A stretch of DNA of 64,000 bases from Pseudothioclava nitratireducens (GTDB taxonomy: Bacteria > Pseudomonadota > Alphaproteobacteria > Rhodobacterales > Rhodobacteraceae): positions 62,001-126,000 of the forward strand of contig NZ_JARGDK010000006.1 of the NCBI RefSeq assembly GCF_029210495.1, given 5' to 3'. Positions 34,502 to 41,780 of this stretch are shown one piece after another; the stretch's first letter is position 1; each line of letters opens with the position of its first letter. Both the position numbers and the translations under genes were made by a program. The notes below the pieces were generated by a model. That model searched no databases and had not been told where the DNA came from. It saw only the letters and a list, made by a program, of their open reading frames with translations.

Positions 34502-35398
34502 ATGACCGAATCCCGCCCTGACATTTTGTGCATCGGCTCCGCGCTGTGGGACATCATCGGCCGCGCGCCGGTGCATATGCGCGCGGGCTCGGATGTGGCG
34601 GGGCGGATCACCCGGCTGCCGGGCGGTGTGGCGATGAATATCGCGATGACGCTGGCGCGCTTCGGGCTGCGGCCCGCGCTTCTGACCGCGATCGGGCGCG
34701 ACAGCCAGGGTGCCGACCTGATCGAGGCGGCGGGAACGCTTGGGATTTCCTGCGACTATGTTTACCGCTCAGACGACTTGCCCACGGATCGCTACATGGC
34801 GGTCGAGGGGGCGAACGGGCTGATTGCCGCGATTGCGGATGCGCATTCCCTGGAGAGCGCGGGCGACAAGATCCTGCGTCCGCTCGCGGATGGACGGCTT
34901 GGGTCCGAGAAGGCGCCTTGGCAAGGTCTTGTGGCGCTGGATGGCAACCTGACCGTGGCGCTCTTGTCCGAGATCGCCCGCTCGCCTCTTTTTGCCCGCG
35001 CCGATCTGCGCGTCGCGCCTGCCAGCCCCGGTAAGGCCGAGCGCCTGATGCCGCTGATGCGCCACCCCTCGGCCACGCTCTACGTCAATCTCGAAGAGGC
35101 GGGCGTGCTCTGCCAGACCACCTTCGAGAGCGCCGAAGAAGCCGCGCGCGGGCTTCTCGCGCGGGGTGCGCGTCGGGCGCTGGTCACGGATGGCGGGCGA
35201 CCCGCTGCCGATGGCGGCCCCGATGGTGTGCTGACCGCGGCCCCGCCGTCCGTCATGGTCACCCGCGTCACCGGCGCGGGCGACACATTCATGGCCGCCC
35301 ATATCGTCGCCGAGCGCGAGGGCCAGCCCCCCGCCGAGGCCCTGTCCCGCGCCCTCACTGCTGCTGCACGCTATGTTTCCGGAGAAGCCGCCACATGA
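34502..35398 (+). CDS. PfkB-family carbohydrate kinase, probable pseudouridine kinase
   Basis: A 298-residue ribokinase-fold kinase. LPGGVAMNIAMTLARFG near residue 40 is PfkB signature 1, and VTRVTGAGDTFMAAHIVAE near residue 257 is signature 2 with the catalytic Asp. Its stop overlaps psuG by 4 bp, the normal partner of pseudouridine kinase PsuK, so it probably makes pseudouridine 5'-phosphate. The ATG at 34502 follows GACGAAAAGAC; there are longer in-frame starts, but they would run through the repeat. Confidence 0.85.
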   Translation: MTESRPDILCIGSALWDIIGRAPVHMRAGSDVAGRITRLPGGVAMNIAMTLARFGLRPALLTAIGRDSQGADLIEAAGTLGISCDYVYRSDDLPTDRYMAVEGANGLIAAIADAHSLESAGDKILRPLADGRLGSEKAPWQGLVALDGNLTVALLSEIARSPLFARADLRVAPASPGKAERLMPLMRHPSATLYVNLEEAGVLCQTTFESAEEAARGLLARGARRALVTDGGRPAADGGPDGVLTAAPPSVMVTRVTGAGDTFMAAHIVAEREGQPPAEALSRALTAAARYVSGEAAT

Positions 35399-36330
35399 CC
35401 CATACCCGTTCGACCGACCTCGCCGATCTCTTGATCTACTCCGCCGAAGTGGCCAAGGCTCGCGCCGAGGGGCTGCCCATTGTCGCGCTGGAATCGACGA
35501 TCATCACGCACGGCATGCCTTATCCTCAGAACCTTGAGACCGCGCAGCGGGTCGAGGCCGAGGTCCGCGCGAGCGGGGCCGTGCCCGCGACCATCGCGAT
35601 CATGGGCGGCAAGATTCATATCGGGCTTGATCCCGATCAGCTTGAGGCCCTGGCGCAGGCCGAAGGCGTGATGAAGCTCAGCCGCGCCGATCTGGCCGTT
35701 TGTCTGGCGCAAGGTCGCGTGGGGGCGACCACCGTCGCCGCGACCATGATCTGCGCGCATCTGGCGGGGATTTCGGTTTTTGCCACGGGTGGCATTGGCG
35801 GCGTACATCGCGGCGCCGAAGAGAGCTTCGACATCTCCGCCGATCTGGCCGAGCTGGGCCAGACCCCCGTCACCGTGGTCGCGGCGGGCGCGAAGGCGAT
35901 CCTCGATCTGCCGAAGACGCTTGAGGTGCTGGAAACCAATGGCGTGCCGGTCATCGCCTACGGGCAGGATGACTTCCCGGCCTTCTGGTCGCGCAGCTCC
36001 GGTCTGACCGCCCCCCTGCGCGCCGACAGCGCCGCCGAGATTGCGCGCGCCCATATCCTGCGCGGGCGGCTGGGGCTTGCGGGCGGGCAGCTTGTCGCCA
36101 ACCCGATCCCGCCCGAAGCCGAGATTGCAAGAACCGAGATCACCCCCGTGATCGAGACCGCGCTGGCCGAGGCAGCGCAACAGGGCATCGCCGCCAAAGC
36201 GGTGACCCCGTTCCTGCTGCAACGCATCTTCGAGCTGACCGAGGGGCGCTCGCTTGTGGCGAACATCGCCCTCGTGCTGAACAATGCGCGGCTGGCGGCG
36301 AAAATCGCCTCGGAAATCGCTGGCCGCTGA
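35395..36330 (+). CDS. psuG: pseudouridine-5'-phosphate glycosidase
   Basis: A 311-residue PsuG, which splits pseudouridine 5'-phosphate into uracil and ribose 5-phosphate. VALESTIITHGMPYPQN near residue 28, FATGGIGGVHRGAEESFDISADL near residue 126 (metal and phosphate region), and VNPIPPE-type segment ANPIPPEAEI near residue 234 are diagnostic. It overlaps the kinase gene by 4 bp, forming a two-gene pseudouridine degradation unit. Confidence 0.95.
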   Translation: MTHTRSTDLADLLIYSAEVAKARAEGLPIVALESTIITHGMPYPQNLETAQRVEAEVRASGAVPATIAIMGGKIHIGLDPDQLEALAQAEGVMKLSRADLAVCLAQGRVGATTVAATMICAHLAGISVFATGGIGGVHRGAEESFDISADLAELGQTPVTVVAAGAKAILDLPKTLEVLETNGVPVIAYGQDDFPAFWSRSSGLTAPLRADSAAEIARAHILRGRLGLAGGQLVANPIPPEAEIARTEITPVIETALAEAAQQGIAAKAVTPFLLQRIFELTEGRSLVANIALVLNNARLAAKIASEIAGR

Positions 36331-36398
36331 GTGCCAGCCATTGCGCGGGCCTCGGGCCGCACATAGGTTAGGCCCCGTGACCTTTTTCCGGAACCTCG

Positions 36399-37145
36399 AT
36401 GAGCGCCCAACATTTGCCCGACCCGCAGACCCATCACCGCCGCAAAGGGCGGTTCGGCGGGCTGCGCGCCTCTTTCCTGACGGGGCTGATCGTGGTCGCG
36501 CCGGTCGGGCTCACGCTGTGGCTGATCTGGACGGTTGCCGGCTGGGTCGATAGCTGGGTCCTGCCATTGGTGCCGCATCAATGGCGCCCCGAGCAATATA
36601 TCGGCATCAACCTGCGCGGGATCGGGGTGCTGATCTTCCTGATCTTCACAGTGATCGTGGGCTGGCTGGCCAAGGGCTTCTTCGGGCGCGCGCTGATCCG
36701 CACGGGCGAGAGCATCGTCGAGCGGATGCCGGTGGTGCGCACGATCTATTCCGGGCTGAAGCAGATCGCGGAGACCGTGCTGAGCCAGGGCGACGACAAG
36801 TTCGACCGCGCCTGCATGATCGAATATCCGCGCGAAGGGCTGAAGGCGATCGCCTTCGTCTCCTCGACCGCCAAAGGCGAGGTCGCGGGATTTGGCAGCA
36901 CCGAGGACCCGCTGATCTCGGTCTTCCTGCCGACCACGCCGAACCCGACCTCTGGGTTCTTGCTGTTCGTGCCGCGCTCGCAGATCACCTATCTCGATAT
37001 GAGCGTTGAAGAGGCCGCGAAACTCATCATTTCGGCGGGGCTGGTCTATCCGCCAACAAAGGCCGAAAAAGCCGAGAAAGCGGCCAGCGCGCAAGCCAGA
37101 ACCGCTCAGCCGAAAAGCGCCTCGAGATCGACAGAGGCGCGCTGA
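36399..37145 (+). CDS. DUF502 family membrane protein
   Basis: A 248-residue protein with two N-terminal membrane segments (about residues 26-48 and 72-90) and a soluble part containing ERMPVVRTIYSGLKQIAETV and FGSTEDPLISVFLPTTPNPTSGFLLFVP, the DUF502 core. Function is unknown; plant COV proteins are distant relatives. The C-terminus is charged and low in complexity. Its last 40 bp overlap the 3' end of the convergent patatin gene. Confidence 0.88.
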   Translation: MSAQHLPDPQTHHRRKGRFGGLRASFLTGLIVVAPVGLTLWLIWTVAGWVDSWVLPLVPHQWRPEQYIGINLRGIGVLIFLIFTVIVGWLAKGFFGRALIRTGESIVERMPVVRTIYSGLKQIAETVLSQGDDKFDRACMIEYPREGLKAIAFVSSTAKGEVAGFGSTEDPLISVFLPTTPNPTSGFLLFVPRSQITYLDMSVEEAAKLIISAGLVYPPTKAEKAEKAASAQARTAQPKSASRSTEAR

Positions 37146-38143
37146 CCTAGGTCGCCGCTATGCGCCGAGAGGAACCGCTCTGCCGCCGCCACGCCCGCCC
37201 CGTGCAGCCGCTCCAGCGTGCCATTCGTCGGCGTCACCTTGGTGGCCGCGCCCAGATCGGTCATCACGTCGTCATCGGCGATCATGTGGATCAGCACATC
37301 CTTCATCCCGCCCTCGCTCAGCCGCCCGTCGGCAATCAGACGGCGCACGAACTGGATCGCGCGCAACTCGCGCAGAAGCGATGAGTTGAAGCTGATCTCG
37401 TTGACGCGCTCCTCGATCTCGGCGGGCGTGCGCGGGACGCCCTCTCGCAGGAGCGGGTTGATATTCACGATCAGCACATCGCGCGGATATTGCGGCTCGA
37501 ACAGGGGAAAAAGCGCCGGGTTGCCGGTGAAGCCACCGTCCCAGAAGGCCTCGGTCCGGCCGGTCTGCGGGTCCTCCATCTCGATCGCGCGAAACAGGTT
37601 CGGCAGGCAGGCCGAGGCGAGGATCGCATCCGCGTTGATTTCGTCGCCCGAGAACACCCGGATCTTGCCGGTGCGCACATTGGTGGCCGAAACGAAGAAA
37701 TCGGGACCCTCCTTGGCGCACACATCGTCATACTCAAATCGTTCGACGATGCGTTCCAGCGGGTTCACGTAGAACGGCCCGGAGTCGTAGGGCGAGATCA
37801 TACGGGAGAGCTGATCCATCCAGGCGGCGGGCGTAAACGCCTCGATCCAACGATTGATCGCCTCCGGATAGGGAAAGAGCGCCGAGACCCAGCGGTCGAG
37901 GCGCAGGTCGTTGACCTCCGAGACCTGCGACCAGAGCCATGCGAGGTTTTCCCGCGCGCCCTCACGCCCGCCCCGCGCAAGCCCGGCCTTCAGCGCCGCG
38001 CCATTCAATGCGCCCGCCGAAGTGCCCGAAATCGCGGCAATCTCCAGCCAGTCCTCTTGCAGCAGCCGATCAAGCACGCCCCAGGTGAACGCGCCATGCG
38101 CGCCGCCGCCTTGCAGCGCGAGGTTGATGCGTCGCGTCTCCAT
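37106..38143 (-). CDS. patatin-like phospholipase family protein
   Basis: A 345-residue patatin. The oxyanion motif LALQGGGAHGAFTWGVLD is at the N-terminus, the nucleophile serine in SGTSAGALNGAALKAG near residue 40, and the catalytic Asp in WDGGFTGNPALFPL near residue 195. The start METRRIN at 38143 follows AAAGGCGGGCAG. No signal peptide is seen, so it is cytoplasmic. It lies 52 bp downstream of 3-hydroxybutyrate dehydrogenase on the same strand, suggesting a lipid or polyhydroxybutyrate-related esterase; the substrate is not determined. Confidence 0.87.
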   Translation of the reverse strand: METRRINLALQGGGAHGAFTWGVLDRLLQEDWLEIAAISGTSAGALNGAALKAGLARGGREGARENLAWLWSQVSEVNDLRLDRWVSALFPYPEAINRWIEAFTPAAWMDQLSRMISPYDSGPFYVNPLERIVERFEYDDVCAKEGPDFFVSATNVRTGKIRVFSGDEINADAILASACLPNLFRAIEMEDPQTGRTEAFWDGGFTGNPALFPLFEPQYPRDVLIVNINPLLREGVPRTPAEIEERVNEISFNSSLLRELRAIQFVRRLIADGRLSEGGMKDVLIHMIADDDVMTDLGAATKVTPTNGTLERLHGAGVAAAERFLSAHSGDLGQRASVDLEALFG

Positions 38144-38195
38144 CTGCCCGCCTTTCGCTGGAAGAAGCGTCAGGGGCGTGCGCCCCTGCCCGCAC

Positions 38196-38969
38196 TCAGA
38201 GCGCGGTCCAGCCCCCATCGACGGAGATCGTGGTGCCGGTGATCTGCTCTGCGGCATCCGAGCACAGGAAGACAGCGGTGCCGCCCAGTTGCTCGACGGT
38301 GGCAAAGCCTTTGGAGGGCTGGCGTTCGAGCAGGACCTCGCGGATCACGGTCTCGCGGTCCATGTCATATTTCTTCATCGTGTCGGGGATCTGGGCCTCG
38401 ACGAGGGGCGTCAGCACATAGCCCGGGCAGATCGCGTTGCAGGTGATCGGCTCTTCGGCAGTTTCGAGCGCGGTCACCTTGGTCAGCCCGACAACGCCAT
38501 GCTTAGCCGCGACATAGGCGGATTTATAGGGCGAGGCGGTCAGCCCATGCGCCGAGGCGATGTTGACCACACGCCCCCACCCCGCCTTGCGCATCATCGG
38601 CAGGGCGGCCGCCGTGGTGTGAAAGGCCGAAGACAGGTTGATCGCGATGATCGCGTCCCATTTCTCGGTCGGGAACTCGTCGATGGCGGCGACATGCTGG
38701 ATGCCTGCGTTGTTCACAAGGATATCGCAGCGCCCGGCCTGCTCGACCAGCGCACGGCATTCGTCGCCCTTGGACATGTCCGCCTTGATGTAGCGCGCGT
38801 TGACACCGAACTCTTTGCCGATCTCGGCGGCGAGCGCGTGATCCTCATCGCGGTCGGTGAAGGAGTTGAGCACGACATCCGCGCCCGCCCGCGCCAATTC
38901 GCGCGCCACCCCCAGTCCGATCCCCGAATTCGAGCCGGTGACGATGGCCGTTTTACCCTTGAGCGACAT
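38196..38969 (-). CDS. bdhA: 3-hydroxybutyrate dehydrogenase
   Basis: A 257-residue short-chain dehydrogenase. NAD-binding TGSNSGIGLGVAREL is near residue 12, NNAGIQHVA near residue 87, and the catalytic Ser-Tyr-Lys as NIASAHGL and YVAAKHGV. GIQHVAxIDEFP and the C-terminal ITGTTISVDGGWTA are typical of D-3-hydroxybutyrate dehydrogenases. It oxidises 3-hydroxybutyrate from PHB breakdown to acetoacetate. GGGGGTTCTC precedes the ATG at 38969. Probably cotranscribed with the patatin gene. Confidence 0.9.
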   Translation of the reverse strand: MSLKGKTAIVTGSNSGIGLGVARELARAGADVVLNSFTDRDEDHALAAEIGKEFGVNARYIKADMSKGDECRALVEQAGRCDILVNNAGIQHVAAIDEFPTEKWDAIIAINLSSAFHTTAAALPMMRKAGWGRVVNIASAHGLTASPYKSAYVAAKHGVVGLTKVTALETAEEPITCNAICPGYVLTPLVEAQIPDTMKKYDMDRETVIREVLLERQPSKGFATVEQLGGTAVFLCSDAAEQITGTTISVDGGWTAL

Positions 38970-39111
38970 GAGAACCCCCTTTTCGGTCTGACTTGGCCCG
39001 AGACTAGTCCGGGCATCCTCAAATGAAAGGGAAAAGCGCGCCATCCGGTTCCGATTTTTCTGCCGGTGCGGGGTGAAAATGCGGCGATGCAGCACCGCCC
39101 CCGCCGGAACC

Positions 39112-39186
39112 AAAAAAAACGCCCGCACAAGGCGGGCGTTAAGTCATGAGGCAGGTTTCATACAGGCAAGAAACCTATCGAGCAGT
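39112..39186 (-). ncRNA. predicted small RNA, about 75 nt, divergent from yejA-like gene
   Basis: In the 326-bp gap 38970-39295 the leftward strand carries a complete small transcription unit: a promoter (39221-39193), a predicted start near 39186, a 6-bp hairpin GGTTTC (39175-39170) / GAAACC (39159-39154) with a 10-nt loop TTGCCTGTAT, and a 9-bp terminator stem AACGCCCGC / GCGGGCGTT (39140-39132 and 39126-39118) ending in eight U (39119-39112). No protein of useful length fits; only a five-codon frame (MKPAS) exists. The loop is perfectly complementary to 39270-39279 in the leader of the divergent peptide-binding protein gene. The terminal U-run would suit Hfq, which is encoded at 58953. Confidence 0.75.
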
Positions 39187-39192
39187 GAGTTC

Positions 39193-39221
39193 TTTATAAG
39201 CACTAAAGCGCCGGGGTCCAA
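39193..39221 (-). promoter_or_regulatory. promoter of the predicted small RNA
   Basis: Read leftward, TTGGAC (39221-39216) and TATAAA (39198-39193) are separated by exactly 17 bp. Both hexamers match the sigma-70 consensus in at least four positions. No protein-coding gene begins downstream within the next 200 bp on this strand. Confidence 0.7.
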
Positions 39222-39269
39222 GGGAAAAGTTTGCGCTCGCCCCCACGCAGGGCTAGCTTGCCCCTGATA

Positions 39270-39287
39270 ATACAGGCAAATGGGGGA
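39270..39287 (+). promoter_or_regulatory. predicted small-RNA target and Shine-Dalgarno in yejA-like leader
   Basis: ATACAGGCAA at 39270-39279 is the exact complement of the 10-nt loop of the small RNA at 39112-39186. GGGGGA at 39282-39287 is the ribosome site for the ATG at 39296. Pairing would end 2 nt before that site and could block initiation. Confidence 0.6.
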
Positions 39288-39295
39288 TTGTTGCG

Positions 39296-41116
39296 ATGTT
39301 GGGATCGGTATTTTTCCGGAAGTTTCATGTGGCGGGACTGATCGCAGCCCCGATTTTGCTGGCAAACATGAGCCTTGCGGAGCCGATGCATGGAATCGCC
39401 ATGTATGGTGCGCCCGATCTGCCACAGGGCTTCACGAATCTGCCCTATGCCAACCCCAAGGCCCCCAAGGGCGGACGAATCCGCATGGGCGAATCGGGCA
39501 GCTTCGATTCGCTCAACCCGTGGGTCGTCAAGGGCCGTGCGCCGGTGGCGATTTCGAACTTCGTCGCCGAAAGCCTGATGGAGCGGTCCTATGACGAGCC
39601 CTTCACGCTCTACGGGCTTCTGGCCGAGAGCGTCGAGACCGATGACGCGCGTTCTTGGGTCGAGTTCACGCTGCGCGAAGAGGCCCGCTTCTCGGATGGA
39701 TCGCCCGTCACCGTCGAAGACGTGATGTGGTCCTATGAGACGCTCGGGCTTCAGGGTCATCCGCGCTATCAGAACGCCTGGCGCAAGATCGCCAAGATGG
39801 AACAGACCGGCCCGCGCTCGGTGCGTTTCACCTTCTCCGAGGCGGACCGCGAGCTGGCCCTGATCATGGGGATGCGCCCGGTGCTGCAAAAGGCGCAATG
39901 GCAGGATCAGGACTTCGCCGAGGCCACGATGACCGCGCCGATCGGCTCGGGTCCCTACCGGATCGCCACCGTGGAGATGGGCAAATACCTCACGCTCGAA
40001 CGCAACCCGGACTGGTGGGGCAAGGATCTTGGCTTCAACGCGGGGCGGCATAATTTCGACGAGATGCGCTTTGACTATTTCAACGATGGCGGGGTGGTCT
40101 TCGAAGCCTTCAAAGGGGGCGAGCTGGACACATGGCGCGAAACGAACGCCGCCAAATGGGCGCGCGATTACGACTTCCCGGCGGTGCAGTCGGGCGAGGT
40201 GATCAAGGCCGAGATCCCGCACGCACGGCCTTCGGGCATTCAGGGCTTTGTGATGAACACCCGTAACCCGGTCTTTGCCGACTGGCGGGTGCGCGAGGCG
40301 ATGCTGCTGGCCTTCAACTTCGAATTCATCAACGCCACGCTCAATAACGGGGCCGAACCGCGCATCACCTCTTATTTCGCCAACTCGTCACTGGGGATGC
40401 GACCGGGTCCGGCCGAGGGCAAGGTCGCAGAGCTGCTTGCGCCCTATGCGGCGGACCTTCTGCCCGGCGTGATCGAGGGGTATGAGCTGCCCGTTTCGGA
40501 CGGCTCGGAACTCAACCGCAAGAACACTCGCAAGGCAGTTGCGCTGTTGGAAGAGGCCGGGTGGCAGGTTGATACGGACGGGGTGCTGAAAAACGCAAGC
40601 GGGGCGCCGTTCACCTTCTCGATCCTGCTGCAACAGGGTGCTGCGGAAACCTCCTCCATCGTCGATATCTATGTCGAGGCGCTGAGCCGCCTGGGCATCT
40701 TCCCGACCGTGGAAACGGTGGATGACGCGCAATATACCGCGCGGCGCAACAGCTACGAGTTCGACATGACATGGCACTGGGTGGCAACCTCGCTCAGCCC
40801 CGGCAACGAGCAGTATCTCTACTGGGGGGCGCGCGGCGTGACCGAGCCGGGCTCGCGCAATCTCATGGGGATGAACGTGCCCGCCGCCGAGGCGATGATC
40901 GACGCGATGCTCGAGGCGCGCTCGCAAGAAGATTTCCGCGCCGCCGTGCAGGCGCTCGACCGTATCCTGACGGCGGGGCGCTATGTCATCCCGAGCTGGT
41001 ATTCGAAAGTGTCGCGTCTGGCCTACGTAAAGGCGCTTCACTACCCCGAGCGGCTTCCGCTATACGGGGATTGGCCGGGCTTTCAGCCCGATGTCTGGTG
41101 GTATGAGGCAGAATAA
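39296..41116 (+). CDS. YejA-type extracellular solute-binding protein (peptide ABC transporter)
   Basis: A 606-residue family 5 substrate-binding protein with an N-terminal signal (about residues 1-28, ending NMSLAEP). LPYANPKAPKGGRIRMGESGSFDSLNPW near residue 50 (long conserved YejA block) and GSGPYRIATVEMGKYLTLERNPDWWG near residue 219 are diagnostic of YejA, which feeds YejBEF peptide/microcin C importers. No permease or ATPase gene follows, so it is an orphan binding protein here. It is preceded by the predicted small RNA and its complementary site. Confidence 0.9.
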   Translation: MLGSVFFRKFHVAGLIAAPILLANMSLAEPMHGIAMYGAPDLPQGFTNLPYANPKAPKGGRIRMGESGSFDSLNPWVVKGRAPVAISNFVAESLMERSYDEPFTLYGLLAESVETDDARSWVEFTLREEARFSDGSPVTVEDVMWSYETLGLQGHPRYQNAWRKIAKMEQTGPRSVRFTFSEADRELALIMGMRPVLQKAQWQDQDFAEATMTAPIGSGPYRIATVEMGKYLTLERNPDWWGKDLGFNAGRHNFDEMRFDYFNDGGVVFEAFKGGELDTWRETNAAKWARDYDFPAVQSGEVIKAEIPHARPSGIQGFVMNTRNPVFADWRVREAMLLAFNFEFINATLNNGAEPRITSYFANSSLGMRPGPAEGKVAELLAPYAADLLPGVIEGYELPVSDGSELNRKNTRKAVALLEEAGWQVDTDGVLKNASGAPFTFSILLQQGAAETSSIVDIYVEALSRLGIFPTVETVDDAQYTARRNSYEFDMTWHWVATSLSPGNEQYLYWGARGVTEPGSRNLMGMNVPAAEAMIDAMLEARSQEDFRAAVQALDRILTAGRYVIPSWYSKVSRLAYVKALHYPERLPLYGDWPGFQPDVWWYEAE

Positions 41117-41117
41117 G

Positions 41118-41234
41118 ATGAAGGCACTTATCCTGATCGGAACGATGGCCCTTGCGCTGGCTGGCTGCAACACCGTGGCGGGGATCGGCGACGATATCTC
41201 GGGCGGCGCGCGGCAGGTGCAGGACTGGCTCTGA
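41118..41234 (+). CDS. entericidin-like small lipoprotein
   Basis: A 38-residue lipoprotein. A hydrophobic signal ends in the lipobox LALAGC, and CNTVAGIGDDISGGAR is the conserved mature part of EcnA/EcnB (entericidin) proteins. It begins 1 bp after the YejA-like stop. Entericidins are outer- or inner-membrane lipoproteins of uncertain role, originally described as a toxin/antidote pair in enteric bacteria; only one is present here. Too short to be found by length-based searches. Confidence 0.8.
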   Translation: MKALILIGTMALALAGCNTVAGIGDDISGGARQVQDWL

Positions 41235-41349
41235 GGTCAACCTTCCGGCAACCAAGACCTTTCGAAAAGCTTTGCCTTTGGCGCTGAGCGGGCGCAGACT
41301 GATCCGGAGAGTCCCGTGATTGCGGGGCTTTACGGGAAGGAGGTCGCGC

Positions 41350-41667
41350 ATGAAATGGCATCACGTTCAGGATAACTGGCACGCGTTCTACGAAGCGATC
41401 ATGGATCGCTGGCCCGAGGCGGAGGAAGCCGACCTCGATGAGATAGACGGCGATCAGCGCGATTTCGTCGCCTATATCGCAGGGCTGAACGATCAATCCG
41501 CCGCCGAGGCGCGCGAGGAGATCCGCGAGTGGATCACGGGGGAACTGCCCTCGGATGTCGTGATGGACCCGAGCCACGACAATCACTCCATCACGAATTC
41601 GGCAAAATACGTCCCCGATGGCGAGGACGAATATGACGACGATGCGCGCTTCGGGGATGGCACATAG
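41350..41667 (+). CDS. CsbD-like acidic hypothetical protein
   Basis: A 105-residue, strongly acidic protein. Its first 50 residues follow the CsbD pattern (MKWHHVQDNWHAFYEAIMDRWPE then EEADLDEIDGDQRDFVAYIAG), seen in stress-response proteins, but the C-terminal half is a different acidic tail ending DGEDEYDDDARFGDGT. GGAAGGAGGTCGCGC is a near-ideal ribosome site for the ATG at 41350. The role is unknown; a general stress protein is a fair guess. Confidence 0.72.
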   Translation: MKWHHVQDNWHAFYEAIMDRWPEAEEADLDEIDGDQRDFVAYIAGLNDQSAAEAREEIREWITGELPSDVVMDPSHDNHSITNSAKYVPDGEDEYDDDARFGDGT

Positions 41668-41708
41668 GGTGCGCCGCCCCCAAGCCCACCTGCGGCGGCT
41701 TTGCCCCC

Positions 41709-41721
41709 GGAATATTTCGGG
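41709..41721 (+). repeat. intergenic repeat copy 3
   Basis: GGAATATTTCGGG, preceded by GCGGCGGCTTTGCCCCC-like GC-rich sequence, lies 42 bp after the CsbD-like stop and before the acyl-CoA ligase gene. It matches the GGRRTATTTNNGG core of the copies at 18088, 34399 and 57643. Confidence 0.55.
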
Positions 41722-41780
41722 TTCTCTGAAAGCCGGGCCCGCGCTTGCAATGCCCCCGCTGCGGGCGTAGCAATCGGCCC

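Noticed and set aside
39144-39161. Five-codon frame MKPAS inside the predicted small RNA
   Set aside because: It has no ribosome site and its start lies within the hairpin; a leader peptide cannot be excluded, but a non-coding role explains the structure better.
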